From: Caldifarciminota bacterium
GTDB lineage: Bacteria > Hydrothermota > Hydrothermia > B15-G9
NCBI GenBank assembly: GCA_027064565.1
Contig: JAMOPK010000343.1
Span: 1 to 7,573, forward strand
Reading direction: 5' to 3'
Length of the DNA stretch: 7,573 nucleotides
In this document: in pieces, positions 1-5,953 of the stretch
How the letters are laid out: each line of letters begins with the position of its first letter
Position numbering within the stretch: the stretch's first letter is position 1
Notes under the pieces: model-generated
What the model was told of the DNA's origin: nothing
What the model saw: the letters and a program-made list of their open reading frames with translations, nothing else
The model's database searches: none
Program-made: the position numbers and the translations under genes

Positions 1-1
1 A

Positions 2-37
2 GAGACCGAGGAATACCTCGTGGGCAAATTCGGATAG
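2..37 (+). CDS. Possible 3' end of an unknown gene entering from the left edge
   Basis: Read from base 2, the + strand gives eleven codons ending Y-L-V-G-K-F-G and a TAG at 35-37. The mix of acidic, hydrophobic and basic residues resembles a normal protein C-terminus. The other two + frames also close within about 50 bases and look less protein-like. If real, this gene converges on the toxin gene that ends at 134. The fragment is too short for any family assignment and could be chance. Confidence 0.3.
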   Translation, partial: ETEEYLVGKFG

Positions 38-133
38 TTAAAAATTAAGGGGGCGCTGGACGCGACCTTGAGAAGAAAGGGGTAAGAATTGCAAAAATAA
101 AAGGGATAACCGGAAATAGTCGATCCGGCAAAA

Positions 134-583
134 TCAAGTCACATCCCCTTCGAGATCCCTGAGCAACTTAATCCAGCTAAACTTATCTCTGGCAACATTG
201 TATAGTTTCTCATCGGCAGTCCAGAAAATAGCATCAAAATGCTCGGCTACGGCAAGATAATGCGCATCGTAAGTTGTCGGTCTGCCTAATTCTCTGGCGA
301 TTTCAAAAGCGCGGACCAACAAAAGAGGATCAGTTATCAGATGGATATTCAGCTTTGTGAGCACATCTATCGCACTTTTCGCGCTCTCCCAATCGATCAG
401 TTTCCTGAAAGCCTTTCTATACACTGCGGAAGTGACTTCAAAAATGATCAACCCGGGAGCCAGAATCTCCTTTCCGCTCAACCTCGCACTTTTCCACAAT
501 CGGAAAGCCAGAGCGCTATTTTCCTCTGCCACAAGCAAAGGCACAACCACATTGGCATCAACCACGATCCTGAAGTCTGGCAT
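134..583 (-). CDS. vapC: VapC-like PIN-domain ribonuclease toxin
   Basis: This 149-residue protein has the usual length and layout of a VapC-type PIN domain (type II toxin). Known family members are Mg2+/Mn2+-dependent endoribonucleases that cleave tRNA, rRNA or mRNA when released from their antitoxin. The four acidic metal-binding residues are visible: D9 in the N-terminal strand (VVDANVVV), E49 (FEVTSA), D106 (TTYDAHYLA) and D124 (WTADEKL). The set is complete, so the enzyme is probably active. The ATG at 583 follows an AGGGAGG ribosome site at 589-595 with 5-base spacing. It overlaps the end of the upstream antitoxin gene by 26 bases, so the two are probably translationally coupled and share a promoter. 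The RNA target cannot be read from the sequence. The family call is secure; toxicity is inferred. Confidence 0.93.
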   Translation of the reverse strand: MPDFRIVVDANVVVPLLVAEENSALAFRLWKSARLSGKEILAPGLIIFEVTSAVYRKAFRKLIDWESAKSAIDVLTKLNIHLITDPLLLVRAFEIARELGRPTTYDAHYLAVAEHFDAIFWTADEKLYNVARDKFSWIKLLRDLEGDVT

Positions 584-839
584 CCCGTCCTCCCTCTCTC
601 AATTCCCGAATATCCTCAACCGAAGAAGGGAGCATTCCAAATTTCGATTTCATTTTCTTCTGGTGCGTTTCAATGAGTTCAATTTCTTTCAACACTTTGA
701 TTTGCTCCAGCCTCTTTTCTATTGCCTCAGAAAGGATTTGGGAGCGTTTACCGGGTGGCACAAGCTTCTGGAACTCCTCCCAAAGTTCCTGAGGCACCAT
801 AAAAGTCACCTTAACTTTCGATGCAGTAACTTTTTTCAT
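558..839 (-). CDS. Ribbon-helix-helix antitoxin partner of the PIN toxin
   Basis: This 93-residue basic protein has a short beta strand at residues 8-15 (KVKVTFMV). A helix around PQELWEEFQKL and a second helix around RSQILSEAIEKRLEQ follow. This is the strand-helix-helix arrangement of MetJ/Arc/CopG-type DNA-binding proteins. The charged C-terminal half (about 50-93) has the expected place of the toxin-binding tail. The start ATG at 839 has a GGGAGG ribosome site at 848-853 with 8-base spacing. The gene precedes and overlaps the PIN toxin gene, the standard antitoxin-toxin order. By family precedent it should bind and neutralise the toxin and repress its own promoter, where a palindrome is present. 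I assign the fold from the pattern only, so the exact antitoxin subfamily is open. Confidence 0.85.
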   Translation of the reverse strand: MKKVTASKVKVTFMVPQELWEEFQKLVPPGKRSQILSEAIEKRLEQIKVLKEIELIETHQKKMKSKFGMLPSSVEDIRELREGGRDARLQDRG

Positions 840-868
840 GCTTTTTACCTCCCGAAAATTGTAATGGT

Positions 869-897
869 ATTCTAATCCATAAACTTTTTATGGTCAA
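869..897 (-). promoter_or_regulatory. Sigma-70-type promoter of the toxin-antitoxin operon
   Basis: Reading the - strand, TTGACC (897-892) is followed after exactly 17 bases by TAGAAT (874-869), close to the -35 and -10 consensus. The antitoxin ribosome site and ATG lie 16 and 30 bases beyond the -10. This gives the toxin-antitoxin pair its own strong promoter, independent of the hydrogenase operon on the same strand. Confidence 0.8.
877..893. promoter_or_regulatory. Palindromic operator inside the toxin-antitoxin promoter
   Basis: A perfect 7-bp inverted repeat with a 3-base centre (CCATAAA-N3-TTTATGG) fills the spacer between -35 and -10 and touches the -35 element. This is the expected place for an autorepressor such as the ribbon-helix-helix antitoxin. 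A further ATGG half-site lies at 864-867. The half-sites at 864, 877 and 890 are spaced 13 bp apart, which could allow cooperative binding. The protein bound is inferred, not shown. Confidence 0.65.
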
Positions 898-992
898 CGG
901 GAGGGTAAGAAACTCAATCCATCGGTCGTTGATTTCCCGCTGATAAGGGGGATCAGGAAGAATGGAAGATAAGTAATGCCAAAACATCCGGT

Positions 993-1014
993 GGGACGGC
1001 CGTCCCCGGCCGTC
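993..1014. repeat. GC-rich palindrome in the gap after the hydrogenase locus
   Basis: Bases 993-1006 form a perfect 14-bp palindrome (GGGACGGCCGTCCC). An overlapping hairpin pairs GACGGCC (995-1001) with GGCCGTC (1008-1014) around a 6-base loop. It lies beyond the protease gene, in the 236-base gap (840-1075) before the toxin-antitoxin promoter. No T-run directly follows on either strand, so it is a poor intrinsic terminator. It could be a copy of a dispersed intergenic repeat. The rest of this gap holds only the toxin-antitoxin promoter; I see no gene in it. Confidence 0.55.
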
Positions 1015-1075
1015 AAAGTGGCCATTAGGAATCAGACAAGAAATAATTTAATAGAAGATCCCTATGCCCGATTTT

Positions 1076-1549
1076 TCAATCCCTGCCCGTTCCATCATCT
1101 GTTATCTCCTCACCAAAAGTCCGCTCTATCTCACTCACAAGTTCCTGAACTCCCTGACGAACTTCCTCGGACAGCTCCTCGCCGAAGGAGATGTCCTTGA
1201 ACTGAATGCCGTAAATGATAATGTGATGACAGCATCTTTCTATCATTTTAGCTATCATCGGAATCGGGATTATGTGGGTGGTTATCGTGTAATTCTCGAC
1301 TTCCTCAGGCTTAAGCTGACGGTATTCGCCCGGTTTTCCGTCAAAGTTCGCACTGTCGATGATTATGACGGTGTCCGGTTTCTCTGCACATATCTCATCG
1401 ATAAAATTTTCAGGCGTGGTCTCGCAGAGAAACGTCACAAACTTATCTGACAGCATCCGGGCGGCGGCCACGCCAGCCCCATCATCCCTGCGCCACGGAT
1501 TCCCAATACCACAGATTACAACTTTATTTCCCGCTTTTTCCACTTTCAT
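1076..1549 (-). CDS. NiFe-hydrogenase maturation endopeptidase (M52 family)
   Basis: This 157-residue protein belongs to the HyaD/HybD/HycI peptidase family. These cytosolic proteases cut the C-terminal tail off the hydrogenase large subunit once nickel is in place. The N-terminal signature GIGNPWRRDDGAGV is present at 14-27. The three nickel-sensing positions known from HybD map to D23 (in DDG), D65 (VIIIDSANF) and H92 (ITTHIIP). I chose ATG 1549 because GGGAGA lies at 1558-1563 with 8-base spacing. An in-frame TTG at 1579 has no ribosome site and lies upstream of the start site expected from a TATAAT box. The gene follows alpha after a terminator, so its substrate is almost certainly the alpha subunit encoded next door. 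Confidence 0.92.
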   Translation of the reverse strand: MKVEKAGNKVVICGIGNPWRRDDGAGVAAARMLSDKFVTFLCETTPENFIDEICAEKPDTVIIIDSANFDGKPGEYRQLKPEEVENYTITTHIIPIPMIAKMIERCCHHIIIYGIQFKDISFGEELSEEVRQGVQELVSEIERTFGEEITDDGTGRD

Positions 1550-1557
1550 CTCAGGCT

Positions 1558-1563
1558 TCTCCC
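1558..1563 (-). promoter_or_regulatory. Ribosome binding site selecting the protease start
   Basis: GGGAGA on the - strand stands 8 bases before the ATG at 1549-1547. It supports that codon over the TTG at 1579, which would add ten residues without family support. Confidence 0.6.
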
Positions 1564-1580
1564 GACAAGAATGTTTCAAA

Positions 1581-1586
1581 ATTATA
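1581..1586 (-). promoter_or_regulatory. Consensus -10 box before the protease gene
   Basis: The - strand reads TATAAT at 1586-1581, just after the terminator T-run and 31 bases before the protease ATG. The position where a -35 would lie (about 1604-1609) is C-rich stem sequence and matches poorly. There is no TGn extension either. It may be a weak or activator-dependent promoter, or chance. Confidence 0.4.
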
Positions 1587-1596
1587 TGCTGCGAAC

Positions 1597-1625
1597 AAAA
1601 AGCGGGGGAGCTAACTGCTCCCCCG
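1597..1625 (-). terminator. Intrinsic terminator after the hydrogenase alpha gene
   Basis: On the - strand a perfect 9-bp GC-rich stem pairs bases 1625-1617 with 1611-1603 around a 5-base loop (1616-1612). It is followed at once by C and TTTTT (1601-1597). It begins 28 bases after the alpha stop codon and ends before the protease gene. This is a textbook Rho-independent terminator, so most transcripts from the beta promoter should stop here. Confidence 0.85.
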
Positions 1626-1653
1626 GGGCCATCGCGTTAGGAGGATCAGCATC

Positions 1654-2934
1654 CTATTTCCTAATGACTTTAACAAGGTGAACGCTGCAGCTTATGCACG
1701 GGTCGTAGGCCCGCATGATCATCTCAAGCGGGAGTTCCATCTCGCTAACTTTCTGTTTCAGAAGACTCTCAGCGGCATTGCGGATGTATTTTTCCATGTC
1801 GTCAAGGTTCTGTGTCGTCGGGATCACGTAATCCGCATAGCTCACAAGTCCATCTTTGACTTCAGAATGGTGAATCAGAAGGCCACGCGGCGCTTCCACC
1901 AGCCCTGTGCCCGAACCGGTGAGCCGCGTGGGCTCAACAAACTCGTATTTCGCTTCCTTAATAGCATCAATGAGATCCGGCATCTTCTCAAGGCAGAAGA
2001 GAATCTCGATCGCCTGTGCGATGTTGTTGTAGTGTGGATTCCTGTGCCATCTCTCGTTGTAAAGCTTTTTGAAGTAGTCGGCGGCAAGGCCATCGAGCCG
2101 ATCCGCCATATTCAATATCCTTGCCAGTGCGCCGACTGTGTAAGGCTTGCCCTTGTAACGGCACCGTTTGGCAAACGAATGCTGCACCACGCGCTCATTG
2201 GATACCTTCTTGTATTCGTCAGCCGGGTAGGTCTCCCCTGTGGAGACATAAATCGTGTCCGCCTCGAATCCGTAAGAACCATCCTCCGGCCAGACCGATA
2301 CAAATATGGTCTCTTCCTCAAGGTAATCTGGCACCTCGACCTGATCCCAGAGCTGAATACCGCGCTCGATCGTCGGAATCAACTGAAGCGCTTTCATTTT
2401 TAGAGTATCAAGCTCTTCATCCGTGGGAATCCTGCCAAATCCACCTATCCTCATGTTCTCGCCGTGAATCCTCCTTCCAGCCGCTGTTTCCATCACGAAG
2501 TTGCCGAACTTCTTTAATTCCAGTCCACCCATCACCTCGTCAGGGAAGCGATTTATCATGGAAATGGCATCTGGATATCCGAAATAATCAGGCAGTGCCA
2601 GCAGATAATAGTGAAGCGAATGGCTCTCGATCATTTCGCCATAATGGACAAGCTTACGGAGGAGTTTAGTTTTCGGCGACGGCTTTATACCAAGCGCTTT
2701 TTCAAGCGCATAGATGTCCGCCAGACGGTGAGATGCAAAGCATATAGCACATATGCGGGATGTGATCGACACGGACTCCTCAGGTTTCTTTCCGATTACC
2801 AGCTGCTCAAACAGGCGGGGGCCCTCGAATATGTCAACTTTCACCTCTTTAACCCGGTCATTTTCGATGATGACTTCAATGCCGCCGTGTCCCTCAACTC
2901 TTGCAACAGGTTCTATGAAAATTTCACGGTTCAT
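1654..2934 (-). CDS. hydA: Group 3b NiFe hydrogenase, alpha (large, catalytic) subunit
   Basis: This 426-residue protein carries the NiFe active site of a cytosolic bidirectional hydrogenase, where H2 is split or formed. The N-terminal metal motif is RICAIC (C62, C65) and the C-terminal one is DPCISCSVH (C413, C416), supplying the four cysteine ligands. The early ARVEGHGG motif (11-18) is typical of large subunits. IHGEN (156-160) and HSFAKRCRYKGKP (252-264) resemble the P. furiosus sulfhydrogenase alpha subunit as I remember it. Seven residues (LVKVIRK) follow H419 and are the expected peptide removed by the M52 protease encoded downstream. The ATG overlaps the delta stop as ATGA, with AGGAGA at 2942-2947. 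Length and motifs are complete, so it appears functional. Use of both cysteines, with no selenocysteine, is seen directly. Confidence 0.96.
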   Translation of the reverse strand: MNREIFIEPVARVEGHGGIEVIIENDRVKEVKVDIFEGPRLFEQLVIGKKPEESVSITSRICAICFASHRLADIYALEKALGIKPSPKTKLLRKLVHYGEMIESHSLHYYLLALPDYFGYPDAISMINRFPDEVMGGLELKKFGNFVMETAAGRRIHGENMRIGGFGRIPTDEELDTLKMKALQLIPTIERGIQLWDQVEVPDYLEEETIFVSVWPEDGSYGFEADTIYVSTGETYPADEYKKVSNERVVQHSFAKRCRYKGKPYTVGALARILNMADRLDGLAADYFKKLYNERWHRNPHYNNIAQAIEILFCLEKMPDLIDAIKEAKYEFVEPTRLTGSGTGLVEAPRGLLIHHSEVKDGLVSYADYVIPTTQNLDDMEKYIRNAAESLLKQKVSEMELPLEMIMRAYDPCISCSVHLVKVIRK

Positions 2935-3731
2935 TTTCCACTCTCCTGCTTTTGATGTGATTCAAGGAAGTTTTTGAGCAATTCGGCCCTTTCCGTTCCA
3001 CCGAAAATCGCAAACCTTTTGACTATCTCATCGGGCTTATAGCCCTTCTCCAACAGCAGCAAGGCCTCGGATTCCCAGTTCTCCTTGGCTATCGGCCCCC
3101 AGCACCCGATGCAGGGGATATTCATCGACGGACAGATTGCGCCACAACCGGAATTGGTAAGCGGCCCAAGGCACAGCTGGCCTTTGAGCAACAGGCATTC
3201 GTTCTCTTTCCATTTGCACTCGGCACACACCGGGAAATCCGGCACTTTTGGCACAATGCCGTGCGCCAATTTGCCGGCCAGTTTCAGGAAAGGCTCCTTT
3301 TCGATCGGGCACCCCGGCAGAACGGCATCCACTTTCACATAAGCGGCAAGCGGTTTTGGCTCAAGGGGAGGAGTCAAAGTCACCGCATTTTCCTTCCCAT
3401 AAACCTTTTTGTAACGCTCTATCCATGGTTCCTTTCCCATGAACATTGATTGGACACCGCCAAAAACTGCACAGTGACCTATGGCGACAAGTATCTTGCT
3501 CTTCTTGCGAATTTCCATCAGATGTTCGAGGTCTTTTTCGGTGGAGACGGAACCCTCGACAAAGGCTACATCCAGCTCCACATTTTCGTTTTTCGCTCTG
3601 GAAGCCATTACGAAGGATTCAATCTCAAAGATGTCGAATATCTTAAGCAGTTCATCCTCGCAGTTGATGATGTTAAGCTGGTCACCGGCACAGCCGGTGA
3701 GCCCGTAAATTCCAACTTTTGGCTTACCCAT
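2931..3731 (-). CDS. hydD: Group 3b NiFe hydrogenase, delta (small, FeS) subunit
   Basis: This 266-residue electron-transfer partner of the large subunit lacks a Tat signal, consistent with a cytosolic enzyme. Proximal-cluster positions are C14, C87 (GHCAVFGG) and C141 (PGCP). The fourth position, usually the second Cys of CxxC, is D17 (LTGCAGDQL). C24 lies close by. Cysteines for two more clusters are C169, C172, C179, C187 and C196, C200, C207, C210. The ATG at 3731 is preferred: AGGAGG (3738-3743) lies 6 bases before it. The in-frame GTG at 3737 abuts the ribosome site and could not be used well. That ribosome site overlaps the gamma stop codon, so gamma and delta are tightly linked. The family call is firm; whether D17 ligates the cluster is open. 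Confidence 0.95.
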   Translation of the reverse strand: MGKPKVGIYGLTGCAGDQLNIINCEDELLKIFDIFEIESFVMASRAKNENVELDVAFVEGSVSTEKDLEHLMEIRKKSKILVAIGHCAVFGGVQSMFMGKEPWIERYKKVYGKENAVTLTPPLEPKPLAAYVKVDAVLPGCPIEKEPFLKLAGKLAHGIVPKVPDFPVCAECKWKENECLLLKGQLCLGPLTNSGCGAICPSMNIPCIGCWGPIAKENWESEALLLLEKGYKPDEIVKRFAIFGGTERAELLKNFLESHQKQESGK

Positions 3732-3737
3732 GTCCAC

Positions 3738-3743
3738 CCTCCT
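3738..3743 (-). promoter_or_regulatory. Ribosome binding site selecting the delta start
   Basis: AGGAGG on the - strand shares bases with the TAG stop of gamma (3744-3742). It stands 6 bases before ATG 3731 and zero bases before GTG 3737, so the ATG is the start. The resulting N-terminus, MGKPKVGIYGLTGC, fits the family. Confidence 0.8.
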
Positions 3744-4629
3744 AAATGAGTGATCTGATGTTTTTGACGTCCCAGAGTGTGAAGACCGGGCCGTCGACGC
3801 AGGTATATTTGTGACCCACTACGCACTGGCCACATTTGCCCATGCCGCACTTCATTTTCCGTTCGAGGGTCATGAAGATGTGGTCGTCGGGGATGCCCAA
3901 TTTGAGGAACTCATCGACAACGTATTTATACATGACGGGCGGGCCGCAAACTACCGCCACCGTGTTGGAAGCATCAATGTCAACGTATTTGAAAAGCGTT
4001 GTAACCACACCGATGTCGAAAGGCCACAGCCCGGTGGGATCAGCATCAACCGTCAGGTAACACTCAAAGTCTTCACGCTCCTTCATCCTGAAAAATTCCT
4101 CGCGGAAAAGCATGTCGTCAGGTGTCTTGGCGCCGTAGAGGTAGAAGATTTTGCCGAACCTGTCACGATAGTCCAGAGCGTAGAGAAGAACCGAGCGAAG
4201 TGGAGCCGCTCCAAGTCCACCGGCAACAAAAAGTAGGTCCTTGCCATGCATCATCTCGACAGGGAACCCGTTGCCGAACGGCCCCCTCAGCCAGATGAAA
4301 TCGTTTTCCCTGAGCTCGAACAGCTTGCTTGTTAGCTTTCCGACCTTGCGGATACAGAACTCGAATAGACCCGGTCTTGTAGGCGAAGACGTTATCGAAA
4401 ACGGCGCTTCACCAGCATTGGGAAGCGAAATCATCATGAATTGCCCGGGCTTGTAGTTGGTGGTCCATGTCATCACCTTGTCCGGATCACATATCCTCAC
4501 CTGAAAGAAGCGGACATCTTTGGTGAGGTCAAATTTTCTAACTATCCTCGCCCTCTCCGGGACGTAAGGGTTCTCATTTTTTTCTTTTTCAGTCGAAACT
4601 TCGGGATAGGAACCATGTCTCTCAAGCAT
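3742..4629 (-). CDS. hydG: Group 3b hydrogenase, gamma subunit (FAD/NAD(P)-binding reductase)
   Basis: This 295-residue flavoprotein belongs to the ferredoxin-NADP reductase-like family. It passes electrons between the FeS chain and NAD(P)H. The FAD-binding region includes PGQF (61-64) and APFSITSSP (75-83). The nucleotide-binding region includes GGLGAAPLRS (137-146) and CGPP (228-231). Near the C-terminus C261, C266, C269 and C277 (spacing CxxxxCxxC-7-C) should hold a [2Fe-2S] cluster, as in dihydroorotate dehydrogenase electron-transfer subunits. The final aromatic stretch, PVFTLWDV, is typical. The ATG overlaps the end of beta by 8 bases, with GGAGG at 4636-4640 and 6-base spacing. The length matches the P. 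furiosus gamma subunit. NADP rather than NAD preference is inferred from the family, not read from residues. Confidence 0.95.
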   Translation of the reverse strand: MLERHGSYPEVSTEKEKNENPYVPERARIVRKFDLTKDVRFFQVRICDPDKVMTWTTNYKPGQFMMISLPNAGEAPFSITSSPTRPGLFEFCIRKVGKLTSKLFELRENDFIWLRGPFGNGFPVEMMHGKDLLFVAGGLGAAPLRSVLLYALDYRDRFGKIFYLYGAKTPDDMLFREEFFRMKEREDFECYLTVDADPTGLWPFDIGVVTTLFKYVDIDASNTVAVVCGPPVMYKYVVDEFLKLGIPDDHIFMTLERKMKCGMGKCGQCVVGHKYTCVDGPVFTLWDVKNIRSLI

Positions 4630-5686
4630 GTTCTACCTCCATGTTTTTCAAGGAAGCCATCCTTGCCCAGAAGGCGTCGGGTTTTTCCTTCAGAAGCGCC
4701 TTCGCCACGGTCAGCACGTTTATATCCACCGGGCAACTGACGACACATCTGCCGCATCCAACGCAGGCCGGGCTTCCGTATTCGCTCATGAAACCGACAA
4801 GCTTGTGGGTATACCAGAGCTTGAGTCGTTCGCTCCTTGCTTCACGGAAATTGTGTCCGCCGGCAACCATGGAATACTCCCTGAAAACGCAGGAATACCA
4901 GAACCTCTGTCTGTCCATCTCATCGGTCCGAATGTCGTATTCGTCTTCGATGTCAAAGCAGGTGCAGGTAGGACAAACCATGGTGCATGTGCCGCAGCTC
5001 AGGCAAGCATCGCCCATCTCCTCCCAGATTGGAGAATCGTAGTTGAAGGTCAGTATCTCAGGCATGCCCTCAAGGTCGAGGGAAACCTGAAACATGGAGC
5101 GGCGTTTTTTCCGCCACGCCACATATTCGTCGATGTCCTCCTGAGTGGTCTCTTCTATCAGGTCTTTCACAAGTTTCAGCACCTCATCGCCCTTGGGGGA
5201 ACCTATCCACACAAGGAACCTGTCCTCGAGATCGGTCAGAAACAGGTCGAATCCTTCGTTCACCGTTTCTGTGTCCGTCAGGTTGCAGAAGCAGTGCTCA
5301 TCCGGGAGGCACGAAAGCCCCACAATCAGCGTGGCTTCCCGATTTTTCAGGTAGTAGGGATCGGGATAAAGGCGCGTGTAAAACTTGTGATAGATGTTCA
5401 GTGCGTGGATATCGCACGGATGGAGTCCAAATATCACACGCTTTTTGACATCGAAGTGCTCTGTCCACTCGTTGTTCTTGAATTTCAGGATGGTCGATTT
5501 TTTGGGCAGGAAGAACTTTTTGGCCGGCACTATCGTCCTGATAGCCTTGAGGTCAAACTGTTCGGGCGATGCCTGAGCATATACATGGTGATCCCCTTTT
5601 TTGACAGGCCCCCATAGCTCACCGAATTTACCAAGGCCTTTCATAAAGGGGATGAAATTATCTCGCTTCAGTTTGAATACCCTCAT
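4622..5686 (-). CDS. hydB: Group 3b hydrogenase, beta subunit (dicluster 4Fe-4S protein)
   Basis: This 354-residue protein carries two [4Fe-4S] clusters that link the small subunit to the flavin subunit. The first motif, CLSCGTCTMVC (C228, C231, C234, C238), is followed by CTCFD with extra cysteines C241 and C243. The second is CVGCGRCVVSC (C308, C311, C314, C318). An additional cysteine group at C126, C132 and C134 (CLPDEHCFC) has no role I can assign. The length fits the sulfhydrogenase beta subunit (hydrogenase-linked 4Fe-4S family, also related to anaerobic sulfite reductase subunit A). It is the first gene of the operon. Its ATG at 5686 has AAAGGAGG at 5691-5698 and a promoter just upstream. 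In P. furiosus the beta-gamma pair is linked to sulfur reduction; the same activity here would be inference. Confidence 0.95.
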   Translation of the reverse strand: MRVFKLKRDNFIPFMKGLGKFGELWGPVKKGDHHVYAQASPEQFDLKAIRTIVPAKKFFLPKKSTILKFKNNEWTEHFDVKKRVIFGLHPCDIHALNIYHKFYTRLYPDPYYLKNREATLIVGLSCLPDEHCFCNLTDTETVNEGFDLFLTDLEDRFLVWIGSPKGDEVLKLVKDLIEETTQEDIDEYVAWRKKRRSMFQVSLDLEGMPEILTFNYDSPIWEEMGDACLSCGTCTMVCPTCTCFDIEDEYDIRTDEMDRQRFWYSCVFREYSMVAGGHNFREARSERLKLWYTHKLVGFMSEYGSPACVGCGRCVVSCPVDINVLTVAKALLKEKPDAFWARMASLKNMEVEHA

Positions 5687-5710
5687 ATCGCCTCCTTTTA
5701 TGCTAAAACG

Positions 5711-5739
5711 ATTTTAAAGAAAACAAAGTATATTTGCAA
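5711..5739 (-). promoter_or_regulatory. Promoter of the hydrogenase operon
   Basis: On the - strand TTGCAA (5739-5734) is separated by 17 bases from TAAAAT (5716-5711). Transcription would start near 5704, leaving a leader of about 18 bases that just contains the beta ribosome site. The match to the sigma-70 consensus is good but imperfect, fitting a regulated promoter. Confidence 0.6.
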
Positions 5740-5749
5740 TAGTGCATAG

Positions 5750-5786
5750 ATACATTTCAACATGTATTTCAACTTGCTATTTCAAA
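5750..5786. promoter_or_regulatory. Repeat cluster upstream of the hydrogenase promoter
   Basis: ATTTCAA occurs three times on the + strand, at 5754, 5766 and 5779, with 12- and 13-base spacing. A perfect inverted repeat ATACAT-N6-ATGTAT (5750-5767) overlaps the first copy. The cluster lies about 46-82 bases upstream of the predicted start site, a place typical for activator binding. The regulator is unknown. Confidence 0.45.
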
Positions 5787-5953
5787 AGCAGTTAGGCTTA
5801 AGTGTTTTTCCTTAGCAACTGAGATTCATTACCATTTTTCTTTTCGTGGAAAGCAAATTTTTAAAGAAGCGTAACCGCCGTTATTCTGAAAGGAAAATTG
5901 TTGAGGGTTTTACATTCATGATTGGCCTATCTCGATGTCTGAAAGGATAAAAA

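Noticed and set aside
976..1200. Small + strand open frame starting MPKHPVGRPSP
   Set aside because: It runs across the GC-rich palindrome and then antisense to the protease gene. There is no good ribosome site and the composition is low-complexity proline/arginine rich.
1550..1579. TTG start adding ten residues to the maturation protease
   Set aside because: No ribosome site precedes it, it would lie upstream of the start expected from the TATAAT box, and the family begins close to the ATG at 1549.
1642..1655. Small inverted repeat AGGAT-CAGC-ATCCT at the alpha stop codon
   Set aside because: The stem is only 5 bp and overlaps the coding end. The much stronger terminator just downstream explains transcript ending.
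3732..3737. GTG start for the delta subunit, two codons upstream of the ATG
   Set aside because: The GTG directly abuts the AGGAGG ribosome site, leaving no spacing. The ATG at 3731 has ideal spacing and the expected N-terminus.
4628..5617. Long open frame of 329 codons on the + strand
   Set aside because: It lies wholly antisense to the beta subunit gene, which has clear FeS motifs, a ribosome site and operon linkage. The antisense product shows no recognisable domain.
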